Shown piece after piece: positions 45,362 through 55,423 of a DNA stretch of 57,843 nt. How positions within the stretch are numbered: the first letter of the stretch is position 1; each line of letters opens with the position of its first letter. The stretch spans positions 1-57,843 of the forward strand of contig JAQTPL010000009.1 in NCBI GenBank assembly GCA_028712895.1, given 5' to 3'. The notes under the pieces were generated by a model that was given only the letters and a program-made list of their open reading frames with translations, searched no databases and was not told the origin of the DNA. Source of the stretch: a bacterium (lineage in GTDB: Bacteria > CAYTYR01 > UBA6262). The translations under genes were made by a program, and so were the position numbers.

Positions 45362-45649
45362 TTATTTCTTTACTTGTTTCTTCACTCGGTATTCGATCTC
45401 CCCAGGCTTGGTCATCCCTAATTCTTCCCTGGCTATTTTCTCAATTTCCTGGTCATTATGCTCCAAGTTATAAATCTTTTTCTGCAAGGCCTTATTCTCG
45501 GCGTCAAGTTTTCTTATTTGTAGTTGTAACGAAGCCCGTTCACGGTAAGCTTTTAGCAGTCGCCAGAAATTCTTATTGCCTACCAGAACCAGTATGACCA
45601 GGCCTATGACCAGCCAGAAAAATAGCTTTTGTTTCTGTATTTTTGTCAT
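45362..45649 (-). CDS. ftsB: Septum formation initiator (FtsB/DivIC family)
   Basis: A 95-residue bitopic protein: basic N-terminus, one membrane helix (about 9-23), then a coiled coil rich in Leu, Lys and Glu (about 35-70) and the family's IAREELGMTKPGEIEY end. It belongs to the FtsB-FtsL-FtsQ divisome subcomplex. It starts at the base after the eno stop codon; the eno-ftsB order is common. Confidence 0.9.
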   Translation of the reverse strand: MTKIQKQKLFFWLVIGLVILVLVGNKNFWRLLKAYRERASLQLQIRKLDAENKALQKKIYNLEHNDQEIEKIAREELGMTKPGEIEYRVKKQVKK

Positions 45650-46951
<1,302 letters not shown>

Positions 46952-46969
46952 TCAGTTATTTTTTGTTTA

Positions 46970-47053
46970 CGAATAAGTGCCGAATGATAGCTAATTACGC
47001 AAATAAACTAATTTAATTATTCGAGGCATTCGCTGTCATTCGAGTAATTCGCT
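46970..47053. repeat. Word array, inverted pair (CGAATGATAGCTAAT type)
   Basis: Words CGAATAAGTGC, CGAATGATAG, CTAATTACG followed by inverted forms TTATTCGAGGCATTCGC, TCATTCGAGTAATTCGC. It fills most of the pgm-eno gap and overlaps the stop codon of the phosphohexomutase (47052-47054). It shares an identical 15-mer with 34956-34970. Confidence 0.7.
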
Positions 47054-48488
47054 ATTTTCTATTTACCAGTTTTTTTCCCGCGTTGATAAGTTTCTGCAAT
47101 TTCGGCTTACTATTTGCTTCTGCATAATAACGAACTACCGGCTCGGTCCCGGACAAGCGCAAACCAACCCAGCTGCCATCTTCCAGTATAAACTTAAATC
47201 CGTCTAAAGTTACGATTTTTTGTACTTTGATCCCGGCTATATGTTCCGGGGGATTGTTTTTTAAGGTTTGTTTCAATTCTGCCATACGGCCTGTGGTCAC
47301 ATGGAAATTAACTCTTTCAAAAACGAACGTACCCACTTCTTTGTGTAGATCAGCCAGTATCCGGCTTAAAGGTTTTTTCCGGTAAGCGATCATTTCCGCC
47401 ACCAGCAGGCAAGCCAGGATACCGTCTTTTTCCGGTACGTGCCCATGGATAGTCAGGCCGCCGCTTTCTTCACCGCCGATGATCAATCCTTCTTTGACCA
47501 GGATATCGCCAATATATTTAAAGCCAACCGGGGTTTCGCGCACTGTCACCCCGTGTTTTTGCGCTACCGCATCAATAAAATTTGTGGTCATTACCGAACG
47601 CGCCACTACACCGTGCCATTTCCTGGTCTTCTGTAAATGGTCCAAGAGCAAAGCGATCACATGGCCCGGCTGTATATAATTACCCTGCTCATCAATGATC
47701 CCAAACCGGTCGGCATCCCCGTCAGTCCCTAGGCCCAGATGGCATTTTTCTTTTTTGACTATGTGCACTAATTCAGGCAGATTCTCATACGCAGGCTCCG
47801 GCGGCCTCCCGCCGAAAAGAACATCGCGCCAATAGTGCAGGAGATGCACTTTAACACCAGCTTCTTTTAATAAATCATCCAGGTATTCCCGCCCCGTCCC
47901 GTAAAGGACATCCACTCCTATTTTCAGGTGGGCTTTCCTGATCTCCGGTAAGTCTACAATTTTTCTTAATTTCTGCAAATACTGCGGCCGGGGATCGATC
48001 ATCAGTATTCGGCGTTTTTTAAGTGCTTCGGCAAACGGCATTTTCTTAACCAAATGCGGCTGTACCAAATACTTTTTGCAATTTTCTTCAATAGTTCTTG
48101 TAGTTTCAGGCAATGCCGGACCGCCCCAGGCTGGAGAGAACTTTATGCCATTATACTGGGAAGGATTATGGCTGGCAGTAAAATTAATTCCTCCCGAGGC
48201 CTTACGCCGGAGAATCTCAAAAGCAATAGTCGGAGTAGGAGTATCGCGCTTAGTTAGTAACGCCTGTAACCCGTTTGCGGCAATCACTGCTGATGTGATC
48301 TCAGCGAATTTTTCACTGAAAAATCTGGTATCATAGCCGACTACTACAGTCGCGGGTCGCGAGTCGCGGGTCTGGTGTTGTTCTTTTATATAATCACAGA
48401 TAGCCTGAGTGACGATTTCCACGTTTTCAAAGGTGAATTCGTCACTAATAATGCCTCGCCAACCGCTGGTCCCAAATTTTATTTCCAT
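47052..48488 (-). CDS. Phosphoglucomutase/phosphomannomutase family protein
   Basis: Alpha-D-phosphohexomutase interconverting sugar 1- and 6-phosphates. Phosphoserine loop TASHNP with Ser106, metal loop GTDGDADRFG near 252-261, sugar loop GGEESGG near 344-350 and C-terminal phosphate-binding RLSGTEPVVRYY. 478 residues. Residues 39-47 (QTRDSRPAT), between helix 1 and strand 2, are coded by a heptad word array (48349-48372), a local insertion relative to the usual IADYL...VVVGYDTRF spacing. The enzyme looks intact otherwise. It probably serves glycogen or sugar-nucleotide synthesis with the fused nucleotidyltransferase upstream. Confidence 0.93.
   Translation of the reverse strand: MEIKFGTSGWRGIISDEFTFENVEIVTQAICDYIKEQHQTRDSRPATVVVGYDTRFFSEKFAEITSAVIAANGLQALLTKRDTPTPTIAFEILRRKASGGINFTASHNPSQYNGIKFSPAWGGPALPETTRTIEENCKKYLVQPHLVKKMPFAEALKKRRILMIDPRPQYLQKLRKIVDLPEIRKAHLKIGVDVLYGTGREYLDDLLKEAGVKVHLLHYWRDVLFGGRPPEPAYENLPELVHIVKKEKCHLGLGTDGDADRFGIIDEQGNYIQPGHVIALLLDHLQKTRKWHGVVARSVMTTNFIDAVAQKHGVTVRETPVGFKYIGDILVKEGLIIGGEESGGLTIHGHVPEKDGILACLLVAEMIAYRKKPLSRILADLHKEVGTFVFERVNFHVTTGRMAELKQTLKNNPPEHIAGIKVQKIVTLDGFKFILEDGSWVGLRLSGTEPVVRYYAEANSKPKLQKLINAGKKLVNRK
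48349..48372. repeat. Heptad word array inside a coding sequence
   Basis: GTCGCGG, GTCGCGA, GTCGCGG, GTC on the plus strand, i.e. GACCCGC, GACTCGC, GACCCGC, GAC in the coding strand. In frame, no stop codon. The same word class is at 45337-45361 in an intergenic gap. Confidence 0.8.
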
Positions 48489-48513
48489 TCCTTTTTCCCT
48501 TTTTTGTCTTTTA

Positions 48514-48547
48514 CTGCCATCTGCCGTCCGCCAATTGCTATCTATCT
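48514..48547. repeat. Heptad word array (CTGCCAT/CTGCCGT type)
   Basis: CTGCCAT, CTGCCGT, CCGCCAA, TTGCTAT, CTATCT. It touches the stop codon at 48548-48550 of the fused nucleotidyltransferase gene. Same words as at 8065-8098. Confidence 0.7.
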
Positions 48548-51052
48548 TTAAGCCTGGCTCTCCTGTACTCTCTTCTTATATTTATTAATGATTTCCAGCA
48601 GTTTATCGCTGGATTCGGATTCTACGTGGATATTAAAGAATGGCTTATCCGGGTCCGGGATCAGTAAAACCCAGTAGTCTTTATTAAATATTTTGATCCC
48701 GTCGATCAGCTCAAAAACTTCCCCGTCATCTTTAGCGCGTTGCACTAAATTGCGCATGACCGTCCCCTTGGCTGCCCAGGTACAGGGGACCCTTTCTTTA
48801 CGAAAATGGACCTTAGGCAATTCTTCATTTAACTGGTTCAGGCGCACTTTCTGTTTGGCGATCAATTCCAATATCTTGGCCATAGAAAACATAGCGTCAA
48901 AAGCACCCATAAAATTAGGAAAAATAAAGCCGCCAAGATTATCACCCAGCAAATCCTGTTCCTTTTTTAGCGCTTTTTCCATGATGGAGCGGGGGGTGGT
49001 TTTTGTACGGATAATCGTAGCATTGTACTTCTTAGCCATTTCTTCAATTACCTTGCTGGCTGTGACCGGAATACCGATGCTGGCTCCTTTCTTTTCCCGC
49101 ATGACCAGGGTAGCGACCAGGGCCAAGGCTTTGTCATCCGCTACTACCTGCCCTTTTTCATCTACCAGGAACAGTTTTTCGCCGCCGGTGTCAAGCATAA
49201 AGCCTATATCTGCCTTTAAAGCTACGGTGATATCTCCTAATTTTTTCCAGGCCTGGTGAAATTCATTTTCACTCTTAGTAAACCTGACTGGATTAATATT
49301 GGCGTTTAAGGAAATAACTTCACAGCCAAGTTCTCCCAGTATCGACGGGAAAAGGGTCGCCCCATCGCCGAAAGCATAGTCGATTACTACCCGCAACCTG
49401 GCCTCACTAATGGCCTTATGGTCAATGGCGTTTAAAAAACCTTCCTTATAATCTTCAATGATACGTCCAGGAAAAGACAATTCCCCGGTATCTTCTACTT
49501 TGGCGCGGCGGAAGTCTTCCCGGAAAAATAATTGCTCAATGGATTTTTCCTTGGTAAAAGACAGGTCCACGCCCCCGACATCAAAAAACTTGATGTCAAT
49601 AACCTGGGGGTCGTAAGGGGATTTACGGACATGAATAGCTCCTTTTTCTCCTTCTTTACCCAGGTTATACCGCAGTAATGGGGTGGGTATGTTTCTCAGG
49701 TCTTTAACATGCACGCCGCTGGAAAGCAGACCGCAAATAAAGGCCCGGTTGATCATCCGGCTGGATTTGTGCGAATCACGGCTGGTCATGACGGTAGAGC
49801 CTTTTCCCAGGAAGGCCCCATAGGCAGCGCCAACTTTGGCGACAAATTCCGGGGTCATTTCAATATTGGCTAGCCCGGAAATACCATAGGCCCCAAATAA
49901 GGTTTTAGACCATTTTTCTCCCCAAACCAGGCTGGCCGAAAGAGTTGATCCGTCCTCCACTACTTTATGCGGCCATAGTTTAACATTGTCTTTGATCCGC
50001 GCTTCTTCCCCGATAACACATTCGTCACCGATAACCACCCCGTCCTGGATAAAAGCCTTGGCCCGGATATCCACGCCATGGCAAATAATATTATCTTTAA
50101 GTTCTGCTTGTCGGCCAATGCGGGAATTTTCCCAGATGATCGAATTATGTATCTTGGCGCCTTCTTCTACCTGCGTGTTATCGCCAATAACTGCATTCGT
50201 GATCTGCGCATTAGCCTTGATTAGGCAGTTTTTACCGATCACGACACCGCCATTAAGCTCAGCTTGCTTATCTATTTCGCTATCTTCCCCGATCCAAATA
50301 TCGCGGCCAATAGTATTCAGTTTATTGCCCGGGATCCCGACTTTCACCTTCCCGGTCAGGATATCCTGGTGAGCAAACCGGTACTCGGCCAAGTCGCCGA
50401 TATCTTTCCAATAACCATCGGCAATATAGCCATAAAGCGGTTGTTTGCCCTCCAGTAAATGAGGAAACAGGTTACGGCTGAAATCAAATTCTTTTTTGGC
50501 CGGGATAAACTCGAATATTTTTGGCTCCAATATATAAATACCCGTATTAACCGTATCGCTGAATACTTCACCCCAGACTGGTTTTTCCAGGAACCGCTCA
50601 ATTTTCCCGTCCTTATCCGTAATCACTACGCCATAGGCCAGCGGATTGGTCACCCTGGTCAGGACCATTGTAGCCAGGGCTTTTTTCTCCCGATGGAACT
50701 TCAGGGCAGCGGTCAGGTCAAAATCAGTGAGCACATCACCGCTAATGACCAGGAAAGTTTCTTTGATGCCTGGTTCCGCATTTTTGATGCTGCCGGCGGT
50801 GCCAAAATCCTCTACAGCATCCACATAATCCATGCGGATATCAAACGCGCTACCATCGCCAAAATAGTTTTTGATGATCTCCGGTTGGAAGTACAGGATC
50901 GAGGTCATTTCTTTGATGTTGTGCTTTTTCAACAGGTCAATAATATGCCCCATCATGGGCTTATTCACTACTGGGACCATTGGTTTTGGCAAGTTAATGG
51001 TTAACGGCCTCAGGCGCGTGCCTAAACCACCTGCCATTATTAATGCTTTCAT
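48548..51052 (-). CDS. Nucleotidyltransferase / phosphomannomutase-like fusion
   Basis: 834 residues. The N-terminal third is a sugar-1-phosphate nucleotidyltransferase (MAGGLGTRLRPLT at 7-19, Lys in INLPKPMVPV, GTAGSI), followed by left-handed beta-helix hexapeptide repeats (about 250-380), then a phosphomannomutase-like region (about 390-830). In that last part the phosphoserine loop reads TSRDSHKSSRM (Ser427) and the metal loop reads LDTGGEK (Asp621), so two of the three metal Asp of DxDGDR are missing. This degenerate form occurs across a known fusion family (often called mannose-1-phosphate guanylyltransferase). GDP-mannose or NDP-glucose supply is the likely role; mutase activity is doubtful. 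Confidence 0.9.
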   Translation of the reverse strand: MKALIMAGGLGTRLRPLTINLPKPMVPVVNKPMMGHIIDLLKKHNIKEMTSILYFQPEIIKNYFGDGSAFDIRMDYVDAVEDFGTAGSIKNAEPGIKETFLVISGDVLTDFDLTAALKFHREKKALATMVLTRVTNPLAYGVVITDKDGKIERFLEKPVWGEVFSDTVNTGIYILEPKIFEFIPAKKEFDFSRNLFPHLLEGKQPLYGYIADGYWKDIGDLAEYRFAHQDILTGKVKVGIPGNKLNTIGRDIWIGEDSEIDKQAELNGGVVIGKNCLIKANAQITNAVIGDNTQVEEGAKIHNSIIWENSRIGRQAELKDNIICHGVDIRAKAFIQDGVVIGDECVIGEEARIKDNVKLWPHKVVEDGSTLSASLVWGEKWSKTLFGAYGISGLANIEMTPEFVAKVGAAYGAFLGKGSTVMTSRDSHKSSRMINRAFICGLLSSGVHVKDLRNIPTPLLRYNLGKEGEKGAIHVRKSPYDPQVIDIKFFDVGGVDLSFTKEKSIEQLFFREDFRRAKVEDTGELSFPGRIIEDYKEGFLNAIDHKAISEARLRVVIDYAFGDGATLFPSILGELGCEVISLNANINPVRFTKSENEFHQAWKKLGDITVALKADIGFMLDTGGEKLFLVDEKGQVVADDKALALVATLVMREKKGASIGIPVTASKVIEEMAKKYNATIIRTKTTPRSIMEKALKKEQDLLGDNLGGFIFPNFMGAFDAMFSMAKILELIAKQKVRLNQLNEELPKVHFRKERVPCTWAAKGTVMRNLVQRAKDDGEVFELIDGIKIFNKDYWVLLIPDPDKPFFNIHVESESSDKLLEIINKYKKRVQESQA

Positions 51053-51094
51053 CCCTCTGCCTCCAGCCAGCCTAAATTAAGCCATTATAGCGAT

Positions 51095-51141
51095 TAAAAA
51101 AGATTACAATGATTAATGGGTGCTAACGAATCACTGTAATC
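51095..51141 (-). terminator. Rho-independent terminator of the small PilZ gene
   Basis: Stem GATTACA-T-GATT (51102-51114) with complement at 51129-51141, one mismatch, followed on the minus strand by TTTTTTA (51101-51095). Confidence 0.85.
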
Positions 51142-51182
51142 GTATTTATTAGTCTCCGCAATCAAGTAGTCAACTGTTATAT

Positions 51183-51485
51183 TTATTTCTTTCTTATATA
51201 GGCGATCGCTATATCAAATCTCTTGCTGCGGTCATTCTTGCTGCAACGGACTATCTTGCCGGTTACTTTTCCAGGCTCGTCATTAGTCATCGACGGGAAT
51301 CTTATCTCCATATGCACAATAGTGCCAAGCGGGATCTCGATTTTGCTTTCACAAAGGATACCGCCCGGGCTGAGATCCTTGATCTGTATAATAATAGGTT
51401 CCGCTGGCTCATTCTCCAGGTACATAATGCCATCTATATGCTTTAAGGATGGTATCCGGTCATAAGATCTTTGGTCACTTTTCAT
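51183..51485 (-). CDS. Small PilZ domain protein
   Basis: A 100-residue single PilZ domain with YDRIPSL near 8-14 (the RxxxR region is partly changed) and DLSPGG near 37-42. Likely a c-di-GMP receptor or a degenerate PilZ. It has its own promoter and terminator. It is the third PilZ protein in the window. Confidence 0.82.
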   Translation of the reverse strand: MKSDQRSYDRIPSLKHIDGIMYLENEPAEPIIIQIKDLSPGGILCESKIEIPLGTIVHMEIRFPSMTNDEPGKVTGKIVRCSKNDRSKRFDIAIAYIRKK

Positions 51486-51523
51486 AACTAGTCCCTTAAG
51501 GTATAGTTTGTTGAATCAAAAAG

Positions 51524-51552
51524 AGTATAGCAAAAAAAAGCATCTCAATCAA
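51524..51552 (-). promoter_or_regulatory. Promoter of the small PilZ gene
   Basis: Minus strand TTGATT (51552-51547), 17-base spacer, TATACT (51529-51524). Confidence 0.6.
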
Positions 51553-51559
51553 GCTATTT

Positions 51560-53380
51560 CTACTTTAGTATGGCGATTTTCCCTCTTTTTACGCATTGGC
51601 TGTTTTCCATATAATATATATATATACCAGCAGCCACTTTTGCCCCATTTTCATTGGTTCCATCCCAGTAAAGTTCACCCAGCCCGGTTAAGATCTTAAC
51701 TTGTTCTCCATTTAATGTAAATATCTTGATCGTGCTTTCCGCTTCTCCTATATTAGAAAATTTCAGGATGGCGGCAGAACTCCTGGTCCAGGGATTGGGA
51801 TAACAGTACATTTGCTCCCCATACTCAGGCGGCACATAGGCCAGGCCAAGATAGATGATCTCCTGCTCGCTGCTGTTTTTGGCCTGATCAATAACTTTAT
51901 ATCTAAGGGTTATATTTTTTTCTTCCTCAAATTGGGTAATCTCGAAAGCCCCTTGCCAGAATTTGCCGGTGCCGCTTAAGATGATATCCTGGAAATCATC
52001 CGGTCCTTCCTTAAAAGCTGCCTGCGGAACCTCAACAATAGGATACGAGGCTTCGATCTGCAGGGTAATTTTAACCTGTCCTGCCTTGAAAGGCGGCGGC
52101 GGGTCAAAGGTCAGGGCGACCAGTGGCGGGGCGAAAGTTGGATTATCCTGGCCGGGAGTCGGTAATTGAAATATCTGCCAGTCACTTTTAGCATTGGTGT
52201 CTGCAGCAGTTACTGTCATCCGCCCTATTGACTGGTCGCTTTTTACCTTACTAGAGTCAGTCCAACAATCGCTTTTAGTAACTGTGTCGCCGGCAATAAC
52301 CCATTGGTCATGATCTGCCAGTAATCGTAAATCCTTATCTTCACTGCTGGCAAATTCGCCAAAGCCATTACTCCAGCATACTGCATCAATATACTGACCA
52401 CCGCTGGGAGCACTCATTAAGACTACTTCGTCATCAGTTGCCGATAACCCAGTATCAGCTATATATAGATCTATGACCTTGTTACTATTAATATCCCCAG
52501 CCTCATCTGTTTCATCTACCCCAGTCTCATCCCAGTAGACTACCGCATACCTGCCCGGAGCTAGCATAGTTTTAGCATTGGCCAGGCGGGAATCAATGCC
52601 GTCCAGGTCAGTCAGCATCAAACCGGATATGTCTACCGCAGTAGCGCCATAATTATATACCTCTACCCAATCAGTAGCAGCGGCAAACGCTACTTCTGTG
52701 ATCCTGACCGGGAAATCAGCCATTGGACCAACAGATGGATCATCCTCTCCTATCATACCGTCATAATAAATACTGTTCTGAGCTTTGGGAGTAGCAAAAA
52801 GAGCAGTATTATTAGCGTCTATCCCATTGGAGGTAAGGCCATTATTGTTCCCCCAATTCGCTGCCAGCCAGCCGCTCTCCACCGGATTTATCCGTTCCAT
52901 AGAATAATTAGGAACTTTAGCGCCCGCAAACCAGCCGCTGCTGCAAGGCACAGAATCAATTTCTATGTCATAGCTATCGGTTAAAACCAGGCTTTCCCCT
53001 GTATCGCTAAGAGCCCCGCTGTAAATCTTATCAGCAGGAATATCCTGAATAACCAGGTCATCAGTACGTTCTAAAATGCAATAACCATTCGCGGTAATAG
53101 TGCTGGCTAAAACAATTTGTGGCGTGCCATCGACACTCTTAAGCGTCCAGTTAGTCAGGTCAATATCCTGCCCGGTAGTATTATACAACTCTATCCATTC
53201 ATCATAGCTGGAAGCTTCTGTCCCCATCCACATTATTTCATTAATAACCACGTCGCCAGGGGAAACTGCAAAAGCAGATAGCGGATATCCCCAGCTGATC
53301 CCGGGAATCGGGATCAATGACGCGGGGACAGGACAGATGACAGATAGCAGTAAAAACAAAATCATTTTGTTCTTGAACAT
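51560..53380 (-). CDS. Secreted lamin-tail-domain protein with FlgD-like C-terminus
   Basis: 606 residues with a signal peptide (about 1-38). Two lamin tail domains can be seen: VVINEIMWMGT...DEWIELYN near 43-70 and ITEVAFAAATDWVEVYNYG near 225-243. The C-terminal about 90 residues (CYPNPWTRSSAAILKF ... YWDGTNENGAKVAAG) are the FlgD-Ig/type A-sorting-like module found at the end of many exported proteins. No type IX secretion genes are visible here. Surface or secreted; function unknown. AAGGAGGA precedes the ATG. Confidence 0.85.
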   Translation of the reverse strand: MFKNKMILFLLLSVICPVPASLIPIPGISWGYPLSAFAVSPGDVVINEIMWMGTEASSYDEWIELYNTTGQDIDLTNWTLKSVDGTPQIVLASTITANGYCILERTDDLVIQDIPADKIYSGALSDTGESLVLTDSYDIEIDSVPCSSGWFAGAKVPNYSMERINPVESGWLAANWGNNNGLTSNGIDANNTALFATPKAQNSIYYDGMIGEDDPSVGPMADFPVRITEVAFAAATDWVEVYNYGATAVDISGLMLTDLDGIDSRLANAKTMLAPGRYAVVYWDETGVDETDEAGDINSNKVIDLYIADTGLSATDDEVVLMSAPSGGQYIDAVCWSNGFGEFASSEDKDLRLLADHDQWVIAGDTVTKSDCWTDSSKVKSDQSIGRMTVTAADTNAKSDWQIFQLPTPGQDNPTFAPPLVALTFDPPPPFKAGQVKITLQIEASYPIVEVPQAAFKEGPDDFQDIILSGTGKFWQGAFEITQFEEEKNITLRYKVIDQAKNSSEQEIIYLGLAYVPPEYGEQMYCYPNPWTRSSAAILKFSNIGEAESTIKIFTLNGEQVKILTGLGELYWDGTNENGAKVAAGIYIYYMENSQCVKRGKIAILK

Positions 53381-53420
53381 AAGGGTCCTCCTTATTTATT
53401 CGCTTAATTCGCAAAATAAA

Positions 53421-53455
53421 AAGAGGCTAAGCTCTTCACTTAGTCTCTCTACGCA
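53421..53455 (-). terminator. Terminator after the nucleotidase-like HAD gene
   Basis: Minus strand stem GAG-A-CTAAG / CTTAG-C-CTC around TGAAGAG, followed by TTTTTATTTT. It is between the HAD stop (53478) and the lamin-tail gene. The A/T words just beyond (TTATTCGC, TTAATTCGC) resemble the arrays but are too few to call. Confidence 0.85.
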
Positions 53456-53477
53456 CTTTGCATATTTATATTACTAT

Positions 53478-54038
53478 TTACTTATTTAAAACAGCCTTAG
53501 TAATGTCTGCCCAGTTGTTTACGCGGGTGATATTTTTGTATTCCCCGAATTTTAAATTCCAGGGATAATTCAATAATAACACCATAATACCCAGGTCAGC
53601 CAGGTCCTTACTGAATTCAAACCGGTCTTCAACAAAATAATCAAATTGCAGGTTATGCAAAAGCACATCATGATGCTTTGATTCCCCAGACATAAAGATC
53701 AGCTGATGATAAGGGATCTGGTTATTTATCAGCCAACGGATGGTTTGTTTCTGGAGTTCTATCGGGCGGGCGGTGATGACTGTCACGTCTTTGCCCTTGA
53801 CCTGTTTTAAAAAATGCTTTACGCCAGGCATTATTTTTATCTTTTCCCATTTTCCTTGTTTGGTAAAAGTATCCCAAAAAAAGTCCAGCTGATCCTGGGA
53901 AAGGCTAAAACACTTTTGGTAATCAAAACAAACAACGTCCTTTTTGGGGAAAGGACGCTGAAAAAGTTTCTTCAGATGAGCTCTGAAAGCCGGATCTGAA
54001 TCAGCCAATACTCCATCTATATCCAAACCGATCTTCAT
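53478..54038 (-). CDS. 5'(3')-deoxyribonucleotidase-like HAD protein
   Basis: A 186-residue HAD hydrolase with DIDGVLADSD at 5-14 (nucleophile Asp5, Asp7), VITARP near 85-90 and VEDRFEFSKDL near 136. This is the NT5C type, whose members dephosphorylate nucleotides or other small phosphates. Its ATG overlaps the pgi stop by one base (TAATG), so it is coupled to pgi. Confidence 0.85.
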   Translation of the reverse strand: MKIGLDIDGVLADSDPAFRAHLKKLFQRPFPKKDVVCFDYQKCFSLSQDQLDFFWDTFTKQGKWEKIKIMPGVKHFLKQVKGKDVTVITARPIELQKQTIRWLINNQIPYHQLIFMSGESKHHDVLLHNLQFDYFVEDRFEFSKDLADLGIMVLLLNYPWNLKFGEYKNITRVNNWADITKAVLNK

Positions 54039-55423
54039 TAAACTATGAACTTCCCTTTTTTCCGTAATTGTTTCTCTATCTCTTTTCTTTTCTTCTCAAA
54101 GCCTGGGCGACCCATAAGCGCATAGGTCAGGATCTTGCCTAATTCTACGCCTGGCTGGTCAAAAGTATTGATCTCCAGCAACTCACCCATATAAGCAGTA
54201 GCTAATTCAAAAAGATAGATCATTTGGCCCAGGTTAAACTCATTGATCTCCGGCAGGGTAATAGTCAGGTTGGGCCGGTTATTCTGCGCTAAAGCCATGG
54301 TGGTAGCTTTTTCTTCGGTGAGCAGTAACTTGTTCATTGTCTGTCCGCCCAGAAAATGCGTATTATATGAAGGAATAGTCAAGGTCGCTGCTAATTTTTC
54401 AACAGACAGGATAGTGACCACTTTGTCAAATGGCCCTTCCATATATAGCTGTACTTGCGAATGCTGGTCAGTAGCGCCTAGAGTCTTGACCGGAGTTGGC
54501 CCGACATTTACCCTCTTTCCTTTGTTATTAACTGCCTTGCCTAATGATTCTGCCCATAATTGCGCGTACCAATCAGCAAATTCCTTCAAATGCTGGGCAT
54601 AAGGCATCATAACGGAAATCGTTTTGCCTTGCTTATACATCAAGTATTGGAGCGCCGCATAGATCATGGCCGGATTTTTACTCATGTTATTGGTCTGGCA
54701 CAGTGAATCCATATAACGGGCACCGGCCAGTAACTGTTCAATATCAATCCCGCCAAACGCAGCACTTAACAATCCCACCGGCGACAAAACCGAGAACCTG
54801 CCGCCGACATTTTTTGGCACGACCAGAGTAGTATATCTTTCTTTATCTGCCAATTCCCGTAAATATCCTTTGTCGATATCAGTCGTAGCAATAATATTGC
54901 GTCGGTATTTCTGGCCGAGGCGTTTTTCCAGTTCCTTGCGGAAGATAAAATACTGGGACATGGTTTCACTGGTCGTGCCGCTCTTGGTGATCACATTAAA
55001 AAGAGTTTTCTTCACATCAATAACATCCATCAATCCCTTGACCATATCCGCGTCTACATTATCCAGCACAAATATCCGCGGGAAACCACGGCGTTTATTT
55101 TTAGGTAATAAATTATAATATAGATGGTTGATGGAATTTTGCAGGCAGATATTGCCGAGTGCTGACCCGCCTATGCCTAAGACGACAAAGTTATCATACT
55201 TACCTTTTAACCTGGTGGCCAACTTCATTATATCTTTCGCTTCGCTTGTTTTATAAGGCAGCTCCATAAAGCCAAGCTGTCCTGCCTGTTTCTTGTGATT
55301 AACCTCTTTTTGTGCCTGTTGTAAAGCTGATCCCAGGTCACTTAGCTTCTTTTTGCTGATACCGTTAAGCTTAAGAGTGGTATCCATACAATTAGTATAA
55401 TCAACGATAATACGCTTACTCAT
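54038..55423 (-). CDS. pgi: Glucose-6-phosphate isomerase
   Basis: Interconverts glucose-6-phosphate and fructose-6-phosphate. 461 residues, the shorter bacterial form. GIGGSALGN near 94-102, KSGTTSET near 147-154, GGRFSVLSPVG near 207-217 and the C-terminal active-site region with the QPGVELGK motif are present. It overlaps the rlmD end by 4 bases (ATGA). Confidence 0.96.
   Translation of the reverse strand: MSKRIIVDYTNCMDTTLKLNGISKKKLSDLGSALQQAQKEVNHKKQAGQLGFMELPYKTSEAKDIMKLATRLKGKYDNFVVLGIGGSALGNICLQNSINHLYYNLLPKNKRRGFPRIFVLDNVDADMVKGLMDVIDVKKTLFNVITKSGTTSETMSQYFIFRKELEKRLGQKYRRNIIATTDIDKGYLRELADKERYTTLVVPKNVGGRFSVLSPVGLLSAAFGGIDIEQLLAGARYMDSLCQTNNMSKNPAMIYAALQYLMYKQGKTISVMMPYAQHLKEFADWYAQLWAESLGKAVNNKGKRVNVGPTPVKTLGATDQHSQVQLYMEGPFDKVVTILSVEKLAATLTIPSYNTHFLGGQTMNKLLLTEEKATTMALAQNNRPNLTITLPEINEFNLGQMIYLFELATAYMGELLEINTFDQPGVELGKILTYALMGRPGFEKKRKEIEKQLRKKGKFIV

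Noticed and set aside
53388-53420. Another word array before the lamin-tail gene
   Set aside because: Only two related words (TTATTCGC, TTAATTCGC) are present, too few to separate from chance.
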